Assembly: GCA_031772625.1 (NCBI GenBank)
Contig: CM062813.1
Coordinates: forward strand, 769,296,720-769,360,719
Length of the DNA: 64,000 nt
Origin: Pinus tabuliformis
Lineage: Eukaryota > Streptophyta > Pinopsida > Pinales > Pinaceae
Direction of reading: 5' to 3'
Below are positions 44,848-55,849 of the stretch, in pieces. Position numbers and translations under genes: made by a program. How positions within the stretch are numbered: position 1 is the first letter of the stretch; the number at the start of each line of letters is the position of its first letter. Under the pieces are notes generated by a model, which was not told where the DNA came from, did not search any database, and worked only from the letters and a program-made list of their open reading frames with translations.

Positions 44848-45130
44848 CTTCATATCCTTTTCCAAATATGGCAGACTTCAGTCTCTTCCTAGTTGCAAGC
44901 AAGCACGCCATGAATACGAAAGCCAAGCCCCACACAACACCTAAAATTAAGATTATGTGTGTGCTTTTGTGTGAAGACTTGGCCTCATGTGCTTTATTAG
45001 CTACCCCCTGCGTATTGTTCAGTGAAAACATACTGCCTTCTGTATAGTTACTGACGTCGCATTTAGTTGTCGCTGCGTTGCAAAGGTAATGTTGATGAAG
45101 GTCGGAACAAGAATGATGAAGAAGAAAAGC
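44848..45130 (-). pseudogene. CRK copy C, exon 1 with ectodomain deleted
   Basis: The minus strand reads CNAATTKCDVSNYTEGSMFS joined directly to LNNTQGVANKAHEAKSSHK and the span IILILGVVWGLAFVFMACLL. Both Gnk2 domains are therefore gone (about 0.7 kb compared with copy B). The exon 1 donor GT has become CT at 44847-44846. The signal-peptide end is frame-shifted. Confidence 0.8.
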
Positions 45131-45693
45131 ATAATAATGATGAAGTAGAAAAGCATACCGACAATACTAAAAAAAATTATTCTATTCTACACGATAAGAA
45201 CAATGAAGCTAGAGAGCCCTTATCCACATACATGCTTGGCAAACACATATCCACTCAATTTTCAATTTGAAGTCACTTCTAAAAATGATAGATAATGAAT
45301 TACACCGACCAGACTCAGGCTAAAAGACAAAATTGCTTTAGGTAAAATTATTTATTTAAGTTTATTCTGATAATTAGTTTAATTATTTGAATTTATTTTG
45401 ATAATAGATTTAGTTTAATAATTTTGTTTAGTTGGAAAAAGTTAAAACGGTTTTGAAATAGTTAAAACTTTTTAGTAATATTATTTCAATTTATTTTGAT
45501 TATAAGTTAAATAATTTCAATTAAAATTTGTATAAAGATTTAATTTTATTATTTATTTGTGATTGAATTATTAGGTTAATTATAATTTATAATAATTAAT
45601 TTTTAATTTTAAGTTTAAAATTTTTGTTAATTTGATAGAGATATTGTGGTTTATCATCAAGACATAAATGGATAGTTGAAATAGAAGGCTAAT
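45131..45693. repeat. Upstream flank of CRK copy C, left part
   Basis: Parallels 9080-9517 of copy A. It breaks off at ggctaat, where the 6.6-kb block begins, and continues at 52290. Confidence 0.65.
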
Positions 45694-46138
45694 TACGCAG
45701 TAAAGTGTTTCCCTCTGGGATGAAATCCACCAATCGCCACTGTGTACAAATCTGTACGGTTAAATGAAATGTTAGATGATTGGAAAATTGTACCGTTAAA
45801 TGAAATGTTAGACGATTGGAAAATTTTACACCATCAGATCAAATAACTAAAAGTTTGATAACTAAAACAACTACTTCGGCCTAAACTGTTTTGCTGATTC
45901 ATTTCTTGAACGATTTCTTGATACCTCACATTGATTTTGTGGCATCTCCAGAGTTCTCCTGCCGGTTGATTTTGTGACATCTGCACAGTTATTCAGTGGA
46001 CCTCAACTGGAACAGTCGTGACAACCAGAGTTGTCGCAACTGCGTGGCGGGGCCGCTCGTCCATGGCCGTTGAGCAAGCCCTCATAAGGCTACAATTATG
46101 TAGGTTGGGAATGAAGGCTCAGAGATGAAGGGCCTCAC

Positions 46139-46460
46139 AACCTCTCGAATTTCAAGATGATCCACAAGCTGGGCAACGGGGACATCGACAACGTTTATTT
46201 GGCAGAGCTCAACGGAACAGACTTTTATTTCGTGATGAAGGCAATGGACAAGAAGGCGCCGTCCGGGTGGAATAAGACGATCATGGCTGAAACAGAGAGG
46301 GAGATTTTCGAAACGCTGGATCATACGTTCCTGCAGACTTTGTATGTGCATTTGGACGATGTTCACTTGTAGTGTCTGGCCATGGAGTTCTTCCCAGGCA
46401 AGGACCTCCATGTTCTCAGGCGACAGCTTAAGAGGTCTGCACTGGCAACTCATGGATTTT
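46139..46460 (+). pseudogene. AGC-type protein kinase fragment (plant AGC VIII-like)
   Basis: The plus-strand frame reads FKMIHKLGNGDIDNVYLAEL (glycine loop), FYFVMKAMDKKA (ATP-binding lysine) and ETEREIFETLDHTFLQTLYV (helix C glutamate). It continues after a stop at about 46370 with CLAMEFFPGKDLHVLRRQL. This is the N-lobe of a plant AGC VIII kinase (D6PK/PINOID group: LG-GDIG-VYL-EL, MDK, AETER-IL--LDHPFLPTLY, CLVMEFCPGGDLH). The glycine loop has GNGDID where GCGDIG is usual. The catalytic lobe is absent. Confidence 0.8.
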
Positions 46461-46659
46461 ATTGTGAATAACAAAAGCAGCTGAAATGTGAGTTAAGAGG
46501 TAACCTTAAAAAAACCACAGAGTGGTGATATCTGATGGTGGTCTAGACCCAACTTTTGCATCATAAGCCTTTCAGATGTTGGTTGATACAATATAGCCAA
46601 AAGTTGAAGGTGAGTTCCCTGTGTTGACACTAGATCTTTGAGTTCTTAGACCGCCATGG

Positions 46660-46990
46660 GCCCATCGTTGAGCCCCCCGGGCTTCAAAAAATGCAAGAGA
46701 GCCGTAGCAAGAACAACGCACCCTATGTCTGCCAATCCATCCTTGAGAGAACCTCCAGCGGAATGCCAGATACCCATTTCATCTCCCAACTCCTTGGCAG
46801 CCCCTATGGTAAGAGAGAATGCATCCCACAGGGGTAGCCCATCTGTAGAGTAGCCTGGATGGGGAGAGAAAAAGCCTTATTGTGTATGCAGAGAAAATCA
46901 CTATGAAGAAGCACATGGCCAAGTGTTGGAGCTTCTCCACTGCAATCCAATCGTCTACTATGTTTCTGCCTCTACGTTCATGCACACTTG
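46660..46990 (-). pseudogene. Fragment of a plant membrane protein of unknown function
   Basis: Minus-strand frames read DDWIAVEKLQHLAMCFFIVI and FSAYTIRLFLSP. After a shift they read LTIGAAKELGDEMGIW, GGSLKDGLADIGCVV and LATALLHFL. The pattern DDW---EKL-H, then GAAKE--DE-G, then KD--AD-IG-- with hydrophobic ends looks like a small conserved plant transmembrane protein, but I cannot name it. It is broken by a frameshift. Confidence 0.4.
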
Positions 46991-49900
46991 CTTCTTACCA
47001 CCATGGGAGGTCTCAGGGTGTTAGTTATTATAAGGTTGCAGCTTCCATGGATTTCAACTAATTCTTGGTAAAAATGGATTGCTACCTGCCAATATTGACA
47101 TAAAACTTTAAACCACGCCATGTTTATGGAATCTGGATGCAAATGTCAGAGCCAGCTGAAGCTTTCCCATTCATGGTCATAGGAGGCTTTGGCTGGGCGC
47201 AAGTCAATCCTTTTAAAGCTTGCAGTTGTGAGGTAATGTCCAAAGTATTGACTACTGCAATCCAGTGTTTGTGAGTCAATTATTCTATCGACAATGAATA
47301 TCAAAGTATTGACTACTACAATTCAATGTTTGTTAGTCAATTACTTCGTCCGACATTGTAAGTCAAAATTTGAAAGTCTTGGCATTGTGTTTGAATGCCA
47401 GGTTTATATATTACTATCAAAGCACATTTTGAAACAATTCAAAGCAATCCATGTTCAATCCATGTTCATCGCACAATGTAGGGAAAAGTTGACCAATTTG
47501 ATTAGCTGCAATGAATGTCACCCTTCACAATCCTCATCAGCCTAAAATAATCAATTAAATAAAGGTAAGAGTACAAAAAGTCAAGTTAGTAGTGAATTTA
47601 AAAATCAAATCAAGTGATCAGGCTATGAATCTAAGGAATTGTCTAAGTGAATTTCAACAATTTAAGGAATTGTCTAACTGTACTTGGGAAGAAAGCTTCT
47701 ACGCCTTTGCGTGGTTTTATCTCTCAGTAGTTGTTGGTCTGGTTAGCCATTCAACTTGAATATGATTATTCCACTCCTTAGTGAACTTATGGAATCAGAC
47801 TAAGTGACTAAGTGATGAACTTAAGGAATTGGTCAATTCTAACGAAACTTGACAAGAAAGATTATGGGTTTTTGCGTGGTTTTATTTCTCAGCAGCTGTT
47901 TTTATATTATATATGTCTCCTTATTTCATTTAACATTAACTGATAACGGCCAGGATTGTTTCTGATAAACGGTAGTTAGTTATAAGAAGGTTGTATTATT
48001 AATGCTATCTCGAGCCTTCTTGTTTTGTCTTCAATACATTACATTACTAATGCTATCTGGAGCATACTACACTTTTCATTACATTACAGTTTGATTGATT
48101 GACCTGAGAAAGCCTATTATCAAAGACGAGCCATGAAGACTCGAAAACTTTATAATTTAAATAAAAAATGAAACACTTTAAAATGAACATACTAAGACAA
48201 ACAGGGGCCTTTGAGTGCTGGCACAAACATGACAAATTCTTTGATCATCTTGTGGATGTTTATCAAATTCTTAAGTTATGGAATGCTCCTGATTCTGTTT
48301 CCAGGTGCGTTTATTCCATTCAGCCAAACATTGACAGGGACTGCATGAACTCAGTGACATAATAAAAAAATGGAATATAACACACACTCTAGATTTCAGA
48401 TGGAAAAAAGTATTATAGGTTAATTTTGATCACACTATTATTTAAAGATAGTATCCTTACAAATATGTGCAAAAGTGAATGCCATGATATATTGGAAAGT
48501 TAGTGTTTACCATGATGCTGTAGGTGAAAGATGGTATCTTTACAAATATGTACAAAAGTGAATGCCATGATATATTGGAAGGTTAGTGTTTACCATGATG
48601 TTATAGGTGAAAATTTTGAACTATGGCAGAGTTTCCATCATAATTTGAATGACTACAAGTACATCATTTGAGATGGAGAGAGTCAAGGTAAAAATATATC
48701 TATTTTATGATCGTTATATAAACTAGTTATACATAAATTATACCTAAATTTCATGAAATAATGAATTTAAATATTAACAATGAGATTAATATTTAAGTGA
48801 TTAAATTGAATTATTTTAATTGAGGGTTTAGTTAATTTGCCCAGAATCAAGAAGAAAATAGAGATGCCTCAGGTTTAGGTCACATTTCCAACAACTTTAT
48901 TGAAGCCTATTTATTATATTAGAGTTTGGGGAAAATTGTGAATATGGAAATACAAGAGGTGATTTTTTTTGGTGATTACTTGAATATAATTCACCATTTA
49001 TATTTAGGATATATCCTCTCCATACAAATTTAAGTTAGATTTTCAAGTGGATGATAATGTGAAATTTGTATGTATTTGTAATATAAAATTTGTATAGAAA
49101 TTCAATTTCTATTGTATATTATATTATATTATATAATTTGTAACAGTTTTAATGGTTAGTTTAATTGTCTCCTTTGTTAATGGACATATTTAAATAGTTG
49201 TAATATGTATATTTTTGAATTTTTTTAGTATTGAATTTTATTTAGTCGATTTTGCAACTGGATAAATTGTTGAGTAAACAATATTCCATACACATTCACT
49301 AGCCTTGTGCATTCTCTACAACTTTTTGTATGTTGTGATGATGATATCTTCATTTTGTCTTTTGTTATGTTAGAGTTGTTGATGGGTAAAAACATGTTAA
49401 TGTGTATTACTTTTTCCCTTTTTGTGGCAAAGAAGTTTTATAAAAATAAATTTAGTTGGAATGTTAACTCTTAAATTTACAAAATCATCAAGAATTAGGT
49501 GGTGGTAAAAGAAGACAAAACATGTCAATTTAAATTCAATTTCATGTCATATTTTTTTCTAAAATTTGATATATATTTTTTTATCTAATTTATTCATTTT
49601 CTTTAAAAGATATTCATTAATATTTTACTTAAATTTTTAAGTAGTAACAAAACTGTGATCCCCCGTTTCTTTATTGATTTATGTTTTTTTAATTCCAATT
49701 TCTTTAAGAGATATGTTGTAAACATTTCTCTATTGATTTATGTTTTTTTAATTCCAATTTCTTTAAGAGATGTTTTGTAAACATTCTAAAGATTGCTAAA
49801 CAAACTTAAAAATAAAAAGTAAGCATATTTTTTAATTATTATTAAAATACTAATAAAAATGATAATCTTTTTATATATATAGAACCGCGACCCAAGAAAC

Positions 49901-50434
49901 TATCTTTTCAAGTTTATAAAATCAATTTTTTTTAATATAAATTTGAAAATAACATATAAGAAAATGTTAAAATCATTTTTTGAAATTTTTAAAAATATAT
50001 TTTAAATTTTTTATAATAAAATTTTTAAACATGATTATAATAACATATTTTATATTATTCAAAATATAATATATTATATTATTTGTTTAGAAATTCTAAT
50101 TCTATTTATATATATATATTTTTAAAGAGTTTTAGCATTTCATTTAACTTTACATATTTAAACCTGCATATTTAAAAAAGTTATTTATATTTTGTGAGTG
50201 ATTAACCATAGTTTTTACCAATATTTAGTATTGGTAATGTGTGTCTTATTTTGACATGCCAAATATACTCAATCTTCTTTTGTTTCTTGAGTTGGTCTTA
50301 GTTTTATTAAATTATATCTTTTTATTGTTGAAGGTGTTTTGTCTCAATTTGTAATCATAATTAATCTAATAATGCTTGCAAGTCTTCTACACCTACTTCC
50401 AATATGTTGAATGAGACTTTAGATTGACATTGAC
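46991..50434. repeat. Non-coding part of the 6.6-kb block with short tandem duplications
   Basis: No gene is recognised. Tandem duplications: about 50 bp at 47239-47345 (caaagtattgactac), a diverged pair of about 170 bp at 47630-47910 (gcgtggttttat(c/t)tctcag), 82 bp at 48451-48613, and about 62 bp at 49668-49791. A small frame at 48168-48362 matches nothing I know. The rest is AT-rich. Confidence 0.5.
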
Positions 50435-50601
50435 CTATACTTAGTTAATTTAGCTATCTTTCCACTCGTTTCTCCATTGTGAGATGTTGGCTATACTTAG
50501 TTAATTTAGCTATCTTTCCACTCATTTCTCCATTGTGAGATGTTGGCTATACATAGTTAATTTAGCTATCTTTCCACTCATTTCTCCATTGTGAGATGTT
50601 G
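50435..50601. repeat. Three tandem units of about 56 bp
   Basis: tatac(t/a)(t/a)agttaatttagc...cattgtgagatgttg occurs three times in a row, nearly identical, so the expansion is recent. Confidence 0.8.
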
Positions 50602-50689
50602 TTACTGCAACAACCTTCTTCTAGTACCCTGCCCCTTGCTTCGACTTCTTCAAATCTGCTTCTAGGGCTAGTTTGGCTATTCATCTGTA

Positions 50690-52080
50690 ATTTTCTTACT
50701 CTTCTAGAGATTTGAATTCACCACATTTAACTTTTGCAGGGCTTCCTTTTCCTTGATATTAGCATGCTCCACCTGGGCAAGGACCTTTTCTATTCTTTTA
50801 CTTCAATGTTCTTCAGCCTATTAATCTTTCTTGTATAGTAAATCATACTCTTCGTTTGTAATTGACACATAATTGTCATCGGATTTCTCAGATGAAGCTC
50901 ATTTTCTTTGTCCAAAAGAGGATCTTTGACAATAGAAATTTCCATAGTAACACTTTTTACATCTTCTTTTGCTGCAACGATCTGAGCTTCAACTTCTTCA
51001 AAGGAATCTAATAATTTAGTTGCATTTTCTTTGGCCATGTTAACCTCAACTTTGGTGCATCAGACAACTTCAACTCAATATCCTTGACATTGGTTAATTC
51101 TTTCTTCAACAATTGAACCTCTTCACTAGCCTTACTTGCCATTGTAGATGCTTATTTGGCTTCAGATTCCCATTTTGCAGCAATAGCAACCTTTTCATCC
51201 TCAACCATTAAACGTAATGCATATGCCGAACCGAGAGCCTCTTTCAGAAACCATATCTCTGCAAACAATTCCTCTAATTTTTTTTCATTGGCCTTTGAAG
51301 CATTGAATGCATCCATGCCCTGTTTAGTCACGGTGTCCTTAGAATCCATCGCAATGGAGAGGTTTTTCTTGAACCTTTGAAGCTCTTGATGTGCAGATTA
51401 CAAGGAAACCACATCAAAAACATGTTGTCTCTACACAGCTTCAAGTTCAGACTGTCGGCCTTGATCCCTCTTGTGAGCAGCCTCAATGGTGTTCTACACA
51501 AGCTCATCGGTCGACAACTTCTCACTCTTGAAGATTGATCTATAATTTTCCTACTCTTCTAGAGATCTGAATTCAACTCATTTAACTTTTGCAGGGCTTC
51601 CTTTCCCTTGATATTAGCATGCTCCACTTGGGAAAGGACATTTTCCATTCTTTCAATTGGAAGTTCTTCAACCTCTTGTTCTTTCTTGTATATAAAATCA
51701 TACTCTTCTTTCGCAATTGGCACGAAATTGTCATCTAATTTCTTAGATGAAGCATTGGCCTTTGAAGCATTGATTGGATCCATGCCCTGTTTAGCCAAGA
51801 TTTCCTTAGAATCCATCACAATGGAGATGTTTTCCTTGACCCGTTGAAGCTCTTGATGTGTTGATTTCAAGGAAACTGCATCAAAAGCATGTTATCTCTA
51901 CACAGCTTCAAGTTCAGACTGTCGGCCTTGATCCCTCTTGTGAGCAACCTCAATGGTGTCCTCCTCAATCTCATTGGTGAACAACTTATCACTCTTATAT
52001 TTCTCCAGTGCTCTCTTCTAAACCACAAGAGACTCATCCAATCTCACATTGACTTCATCTAATGCCCTCTTATAAAGAAG
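50690..52080 (-). pseudogene. Coiled-coil protein remnants, WEB/chloroplast-movement family-like, tandemly duplicated
   Basis: Minus-strand frames are rich in Glu, Lys, Ala and Leu: LYKRALDEVNVRLDESL, LKSTHQELQRVKENIS, AKEEYDFIYKKEQEVEELP, MENVLSQVEHANIKGKEALQ, LFAEIWFLKEALGSAYALRL, LLDKENELHLRN. The phrases W-LKEALG-A--- and LLDKENEL recall plant WEB-family coiled-coil proteins (At3g02930-like). Two blocks repeat: 50699-51550 resembles 51551 onward, each with the KGKEALQKL end and a segment containing HKRDQGRQSELEAV. Stops and frameshifts break all of it. The family is inferred from pattern memory. Confidence 0.5.
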
Positions 52081-52289
52081 TCAGAATTATTGCTTGGTTG
52101 AATTTTATGAGATTTATATGCAATATTAATTCAATAATTAATAAAAAATATAGCCTCAGGCACCCTAGATCAACTTCGGTTTATGCAACGTTAGAATTTC
52201 ATTTCTGCCACATCTCTCCATCTTATTTAGATTGTTCCTCAATTTATGCCTTAGGCGTTTCCTTTGCAACATTTGGTGCAAATGCTAAT

Positions 52290-54647
52290 ATATATATAGT
52301 AGAGATGCAATGGCTAATCTCTACATCTCTTGAGAAAGGTTAGATTAGGTATCCTTTTCAAAATCTTTAATTGCGAACTAATTTTGTTGGCCATTTCCTT
52401 TGTGTGTAGGGATAAAATCTTAGAATGCAGACTTCTTTGATTCATAATTTATACCAAAAATATTTGGGATCAAATCACATATATTTTTATCGAGATTCAT
52501 TCACCATTCAATTTATATAATTTGGAATAGTTTAATAATTTTACTTAAATTTTTATTACAATTTTTGCTAATAATAAAATAAAATTACAAAATCAACTTT
52601 AACTAACTTTTTACTCCAATCCTCCAATCTAATAAATATGTAATAAACAATAAATTTATTAAACTAACAGTCAAACAATCTAATAATTTTGGATAACCTC
52701 ATTCCAATTGAAAATTCAATGAATTTATAATAAGCAATAATCTTATTAAACTACTAGTCAAACAACACTTAACTTTATCAAACAACCCCTTATCAATCTA
52801 TTACTCAAATTTTAAGTAAACTTATTTCTAAAATATAAAAAAGACAATAATTTTATTCTAGTAACAATCTAATAATTAATTTATCTAATAAAACAAATTA
52901 ATAATTAGTACATCTATATAAATGCTTATTAAATATTGACCTAAATTAAAAATATATTAATTAATTAATTAATCATTTTAATTATAATAAAATTAGATAA
53001 AAACATTTATTAACACAAAACGAAAAACAAACTATTGACTTAACTTTGTTTCGTTTCATACCGATCGCATACATAGAATCTAAATACACAAACTTAATCA
53101 TCTACATTGAAAGCCAACTATATAATACTAGGCATCGGAAAAAGCAGGAATGATCAACTGCACAATGCAAGTCATCATGGTGGGCAAACATTATGCTCCA
53201 AAGTGCACATCATTAAATGCATATGTTGCCATAGATGGGCGGCTCGATGTTCATTGGTAACCTAGTAGCAACAATCATGCCATATCATGACTTTAATATT
53301 ATTCTTCACCAAACTTCACAATTTATGTAAACCTCTAACTTCAACATCGTCCTTTCAAAGCCTATTTCGTCTTATTAGTCCTTGCCCAAAGAGACTATAG
53401 TAATCGATATGCTTTGTTATCTGTGCAGTCACAAACATTAAAACATAAATTTTAGAAATTAAAATCGGAAACTCAAAGTTTCAAGCCAAACACTTTTTTC
53501 CTGCCTTATTAAATAGTGACACCGCATTTTGTTGACCAATGAGAGGCAAATAAGTGACACCTCATTTTGTTGGCCAATGAGAGGCTTTGACCTCTTATTT
53601 GGCCTCTTTTCGAGAGGGAGAGGCACATGTTGTATTGAATCTTCAAAATTTCTTTGGTTAAAATAAATTATTTCATTCAAATTTTTGTGGATTCAAATAA
53701 TGCAAGAGGGAGAGGCACATGTTGTATTGAATCTTCAAAATTTTTTGGTTAAAATAAATTATTTCATTCAAATTTTTGTGGATTCAAATAATGCTAAGAT
53801 TGTTCCATGTTTACATTTTTAAATTAAATTTTGAACTCAAAAAATTTGTTGCTATTACTACTATCTTGACAACTCACCTCTCGTGTCCTTTCCTTTACTA
53901 TTATCTTGACACCTAAGAGGCACTACCACCGCTTTTCTTTGCCACTTGGTGATCTAGATTTGTTACAGCTCTCGTGTCTTTTCCTTCCTTTGCTTTTCTT
54001 TGTTATCACTTTGATGTGACACAACGCCACTGCTTTGCTTTGCCACTTGGTGATTTAGATTTGTTACACCTCTCGTGTCTTTTCCTTCCTTTGCTTTCCT
54101 TTGCTGTCACACAGCGCCAATGACAGAGGCAATGCCACCACTTTGCTTTGCCACTTGGTGATATGGATTTGCTTTGCCACTTGGTGATATGGATTTGTTA
54201 CGCCTCTCGTGTCCTTCCCTTTGCTGTCACACAACGCTCCTTTGCTGTCACACAACGCCAAATTTCAGGTAGCGAAACAAGCGTGCAAAAGACCTACAGA
54301 AAAGGCTCTACAACTTCCATTAGATACAAAGAAAGAAAAATTGCGCAACAAGGCTTCCCGTTTCGTATGGCTTTAGGCCTTCCATCATGCATCTCAGAAT
54401 TCAATCCACACTGTATCGTATTATAAGTTATAACTTACAACATTGGATCAGATGTAAGGACTTCAACATAGAGCATAAATCCTGAATCTAAAATAGTGCA
54501 CGCTAACTCACTGGAGGTGGGCGCATCCCGGAGGCTTCGATGTCTGCAACTGCAGCGTCTTTGCCACTGTCTACAACAGAAGCTAGCGTATCCCAATATT
54601 TCAACAAACCTAACTGAAGCGTCTTCGCCATTGTCTGCAACAGAAGC
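52290..54647. repeat. Upstream flank of CRK copy C, middle part, no gene
   Basis: Parallels 9520-11975 of copy A. It contains a 91-bp tandem pair (about 53613-53796) and about four units of the array also seen at 11290-11610 (53870-54260). It ends at gaagc, the copia target site. Confidence 0.65.
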
Positions 54648-55665
54648 TGTTAAATTTGTAATTTCAACGCAACTGTTCACCAAGCCAGAAACCGTTCGCC
54701 GGAGAGTTCTCGGGTCGATTTCCGGCAAAGGGATTTTCCGTCTGTTCGAACCCGAGAAAATATGGAGCTGACACGTGGTTCACCCCTGACGTAAGCCAAC
54801 GTAAGTTTCTCGGGTGCTAATGTTCAGCAGAAAATGGGTTTCCGATATTGTTGTCCACCGTTGGATTTGCTCTCGTGTTCTCCGCCGTTGATCACCTGGA
54901 GCTGCATACGAACCTGCATTAAATTCATAGCGTGGAGTAAATCTAAGTTTTGTTGACCATACGTTTTATTAATAGACTGTCATATGGGTAGGTAAAGTGT
55001 TAATGTTTTTAATTGGAGGTATGGGCGCATATGCTCATTAACTAAGTTTTGTATGGGATATGGGTACGTAAATTTTTTTTATATTATTATTTCGTTGACC
55101 ATTTTGTAATCAAACATATAACAAGTGAAGTGTGTTCCATATTATATGGTCGTTGCACACGGGAGGAAAATTGTAACTGGTGTTTGCAGCAGCGAGAGAG
55201 AACCAGTGGATGTATGGACAGCAGTGTGTAAAAAGACAAGAACAGGTTTGCAATGTTTTGAGTGGCATTTTTGTAAAACAGAGGAGTAAGAAAAACCATG
55301 TGTGGTTTTGCACAGCAGTGCATAAAGAAAATGGTGGAGCGAATTTTTGTAAGCCTGTGTAAATTTTTTTTTACAACAGTAAACTTATGTAAACATTTAT
55401 TACAGCAGTAAGTTGTTTTTCACAGCAGTGAATATAAAAAGGATTTTACAGTAGTAAATCCCTCTCAGTGAAAGAGGATGAAGTTTGTATCAGTTTTTTT
55501 TTTAATAGAAATGTTTTTTATGGTGGTGAAATACTCTGTCTCTCAGTGAAATTTTTTTAAGTCTTCCTGTGCACAAAAAGATCCTGGAGTAAAGTAAAAC
55601 AGAGCATTGCCTCTGTGTGTTTGAATCTTGGTTTTTGGTATTTTCCCCATTAAAAATACCCAACA
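54648..55665 (+). repeat. 5' LTR of the copia element
   Basis: 1018 bp, starting tgttaaatttg and ending tacccaaca. It contains several cagcag-centred short palindromes (about 55210-55450). It is followed by one base and the primer-binding site. Confidence 0.9.
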
Positions 55666-55666
55666 G

Positions 55667-55678
55667 TGGTATCAGAGC
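55667..55678 (+). other. Primer-binding site of the copia element
   Basis: tggtatcagagc is the common Ty1/copia site complementary to initiator methionine tRNA. Confidence 0.88.
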
Positions 55679-55849
55679 AGGCTCAGGCTCTTTAAAGAAG
55701 TTAAAGAAGCTGAAGGGAGAAGGTTTGTAGCTGCAGCAAAACCTCTCAGGCAGACAGAAGACTCAGACAACGAAGGATTCAGGTATTCTTCATAGCTATC
55801 TTGTTTGTTACTGAAGAGACAGTCAGTTTTTAAAATACACAGTCAAGGA

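Larger units (their letters stand above)
45694..52289. other. 6.6-kb block absent from copy A, carrying host gene fragments
   Basis: Copy A reads straight through this point (9516-9530, gactaatatatatag), while copy C has gctaat (45688-45693), the 6.6-kb block, then gctaat again (52284-52289) and the same flank. The block contains an AGC-kinase fragment (46139-46460, plus), an unnamed membrane-protein fragment (46660-46990, minus) and WEB-like coiled-coil remnants (50690-52080, minus), plus short tandem repeats. I found no terminal inverted repeats, LTRs or transposase. The right end has a small hairpin (tttgca / tgcaaa) just before ctaat, which is weakly Helitron-like; the left end does not begin TC. 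Confidence 0.55.

Noticed and set aside
45688-52289. Helitron call for the 6.6-kb block
   Set aside because: The right end (hairpin then CTAAT) is suggestive, but the left end does not begin TC, no Rep/helicase is seen, and a 6-bp direct repeat is not expected of a Helitron.
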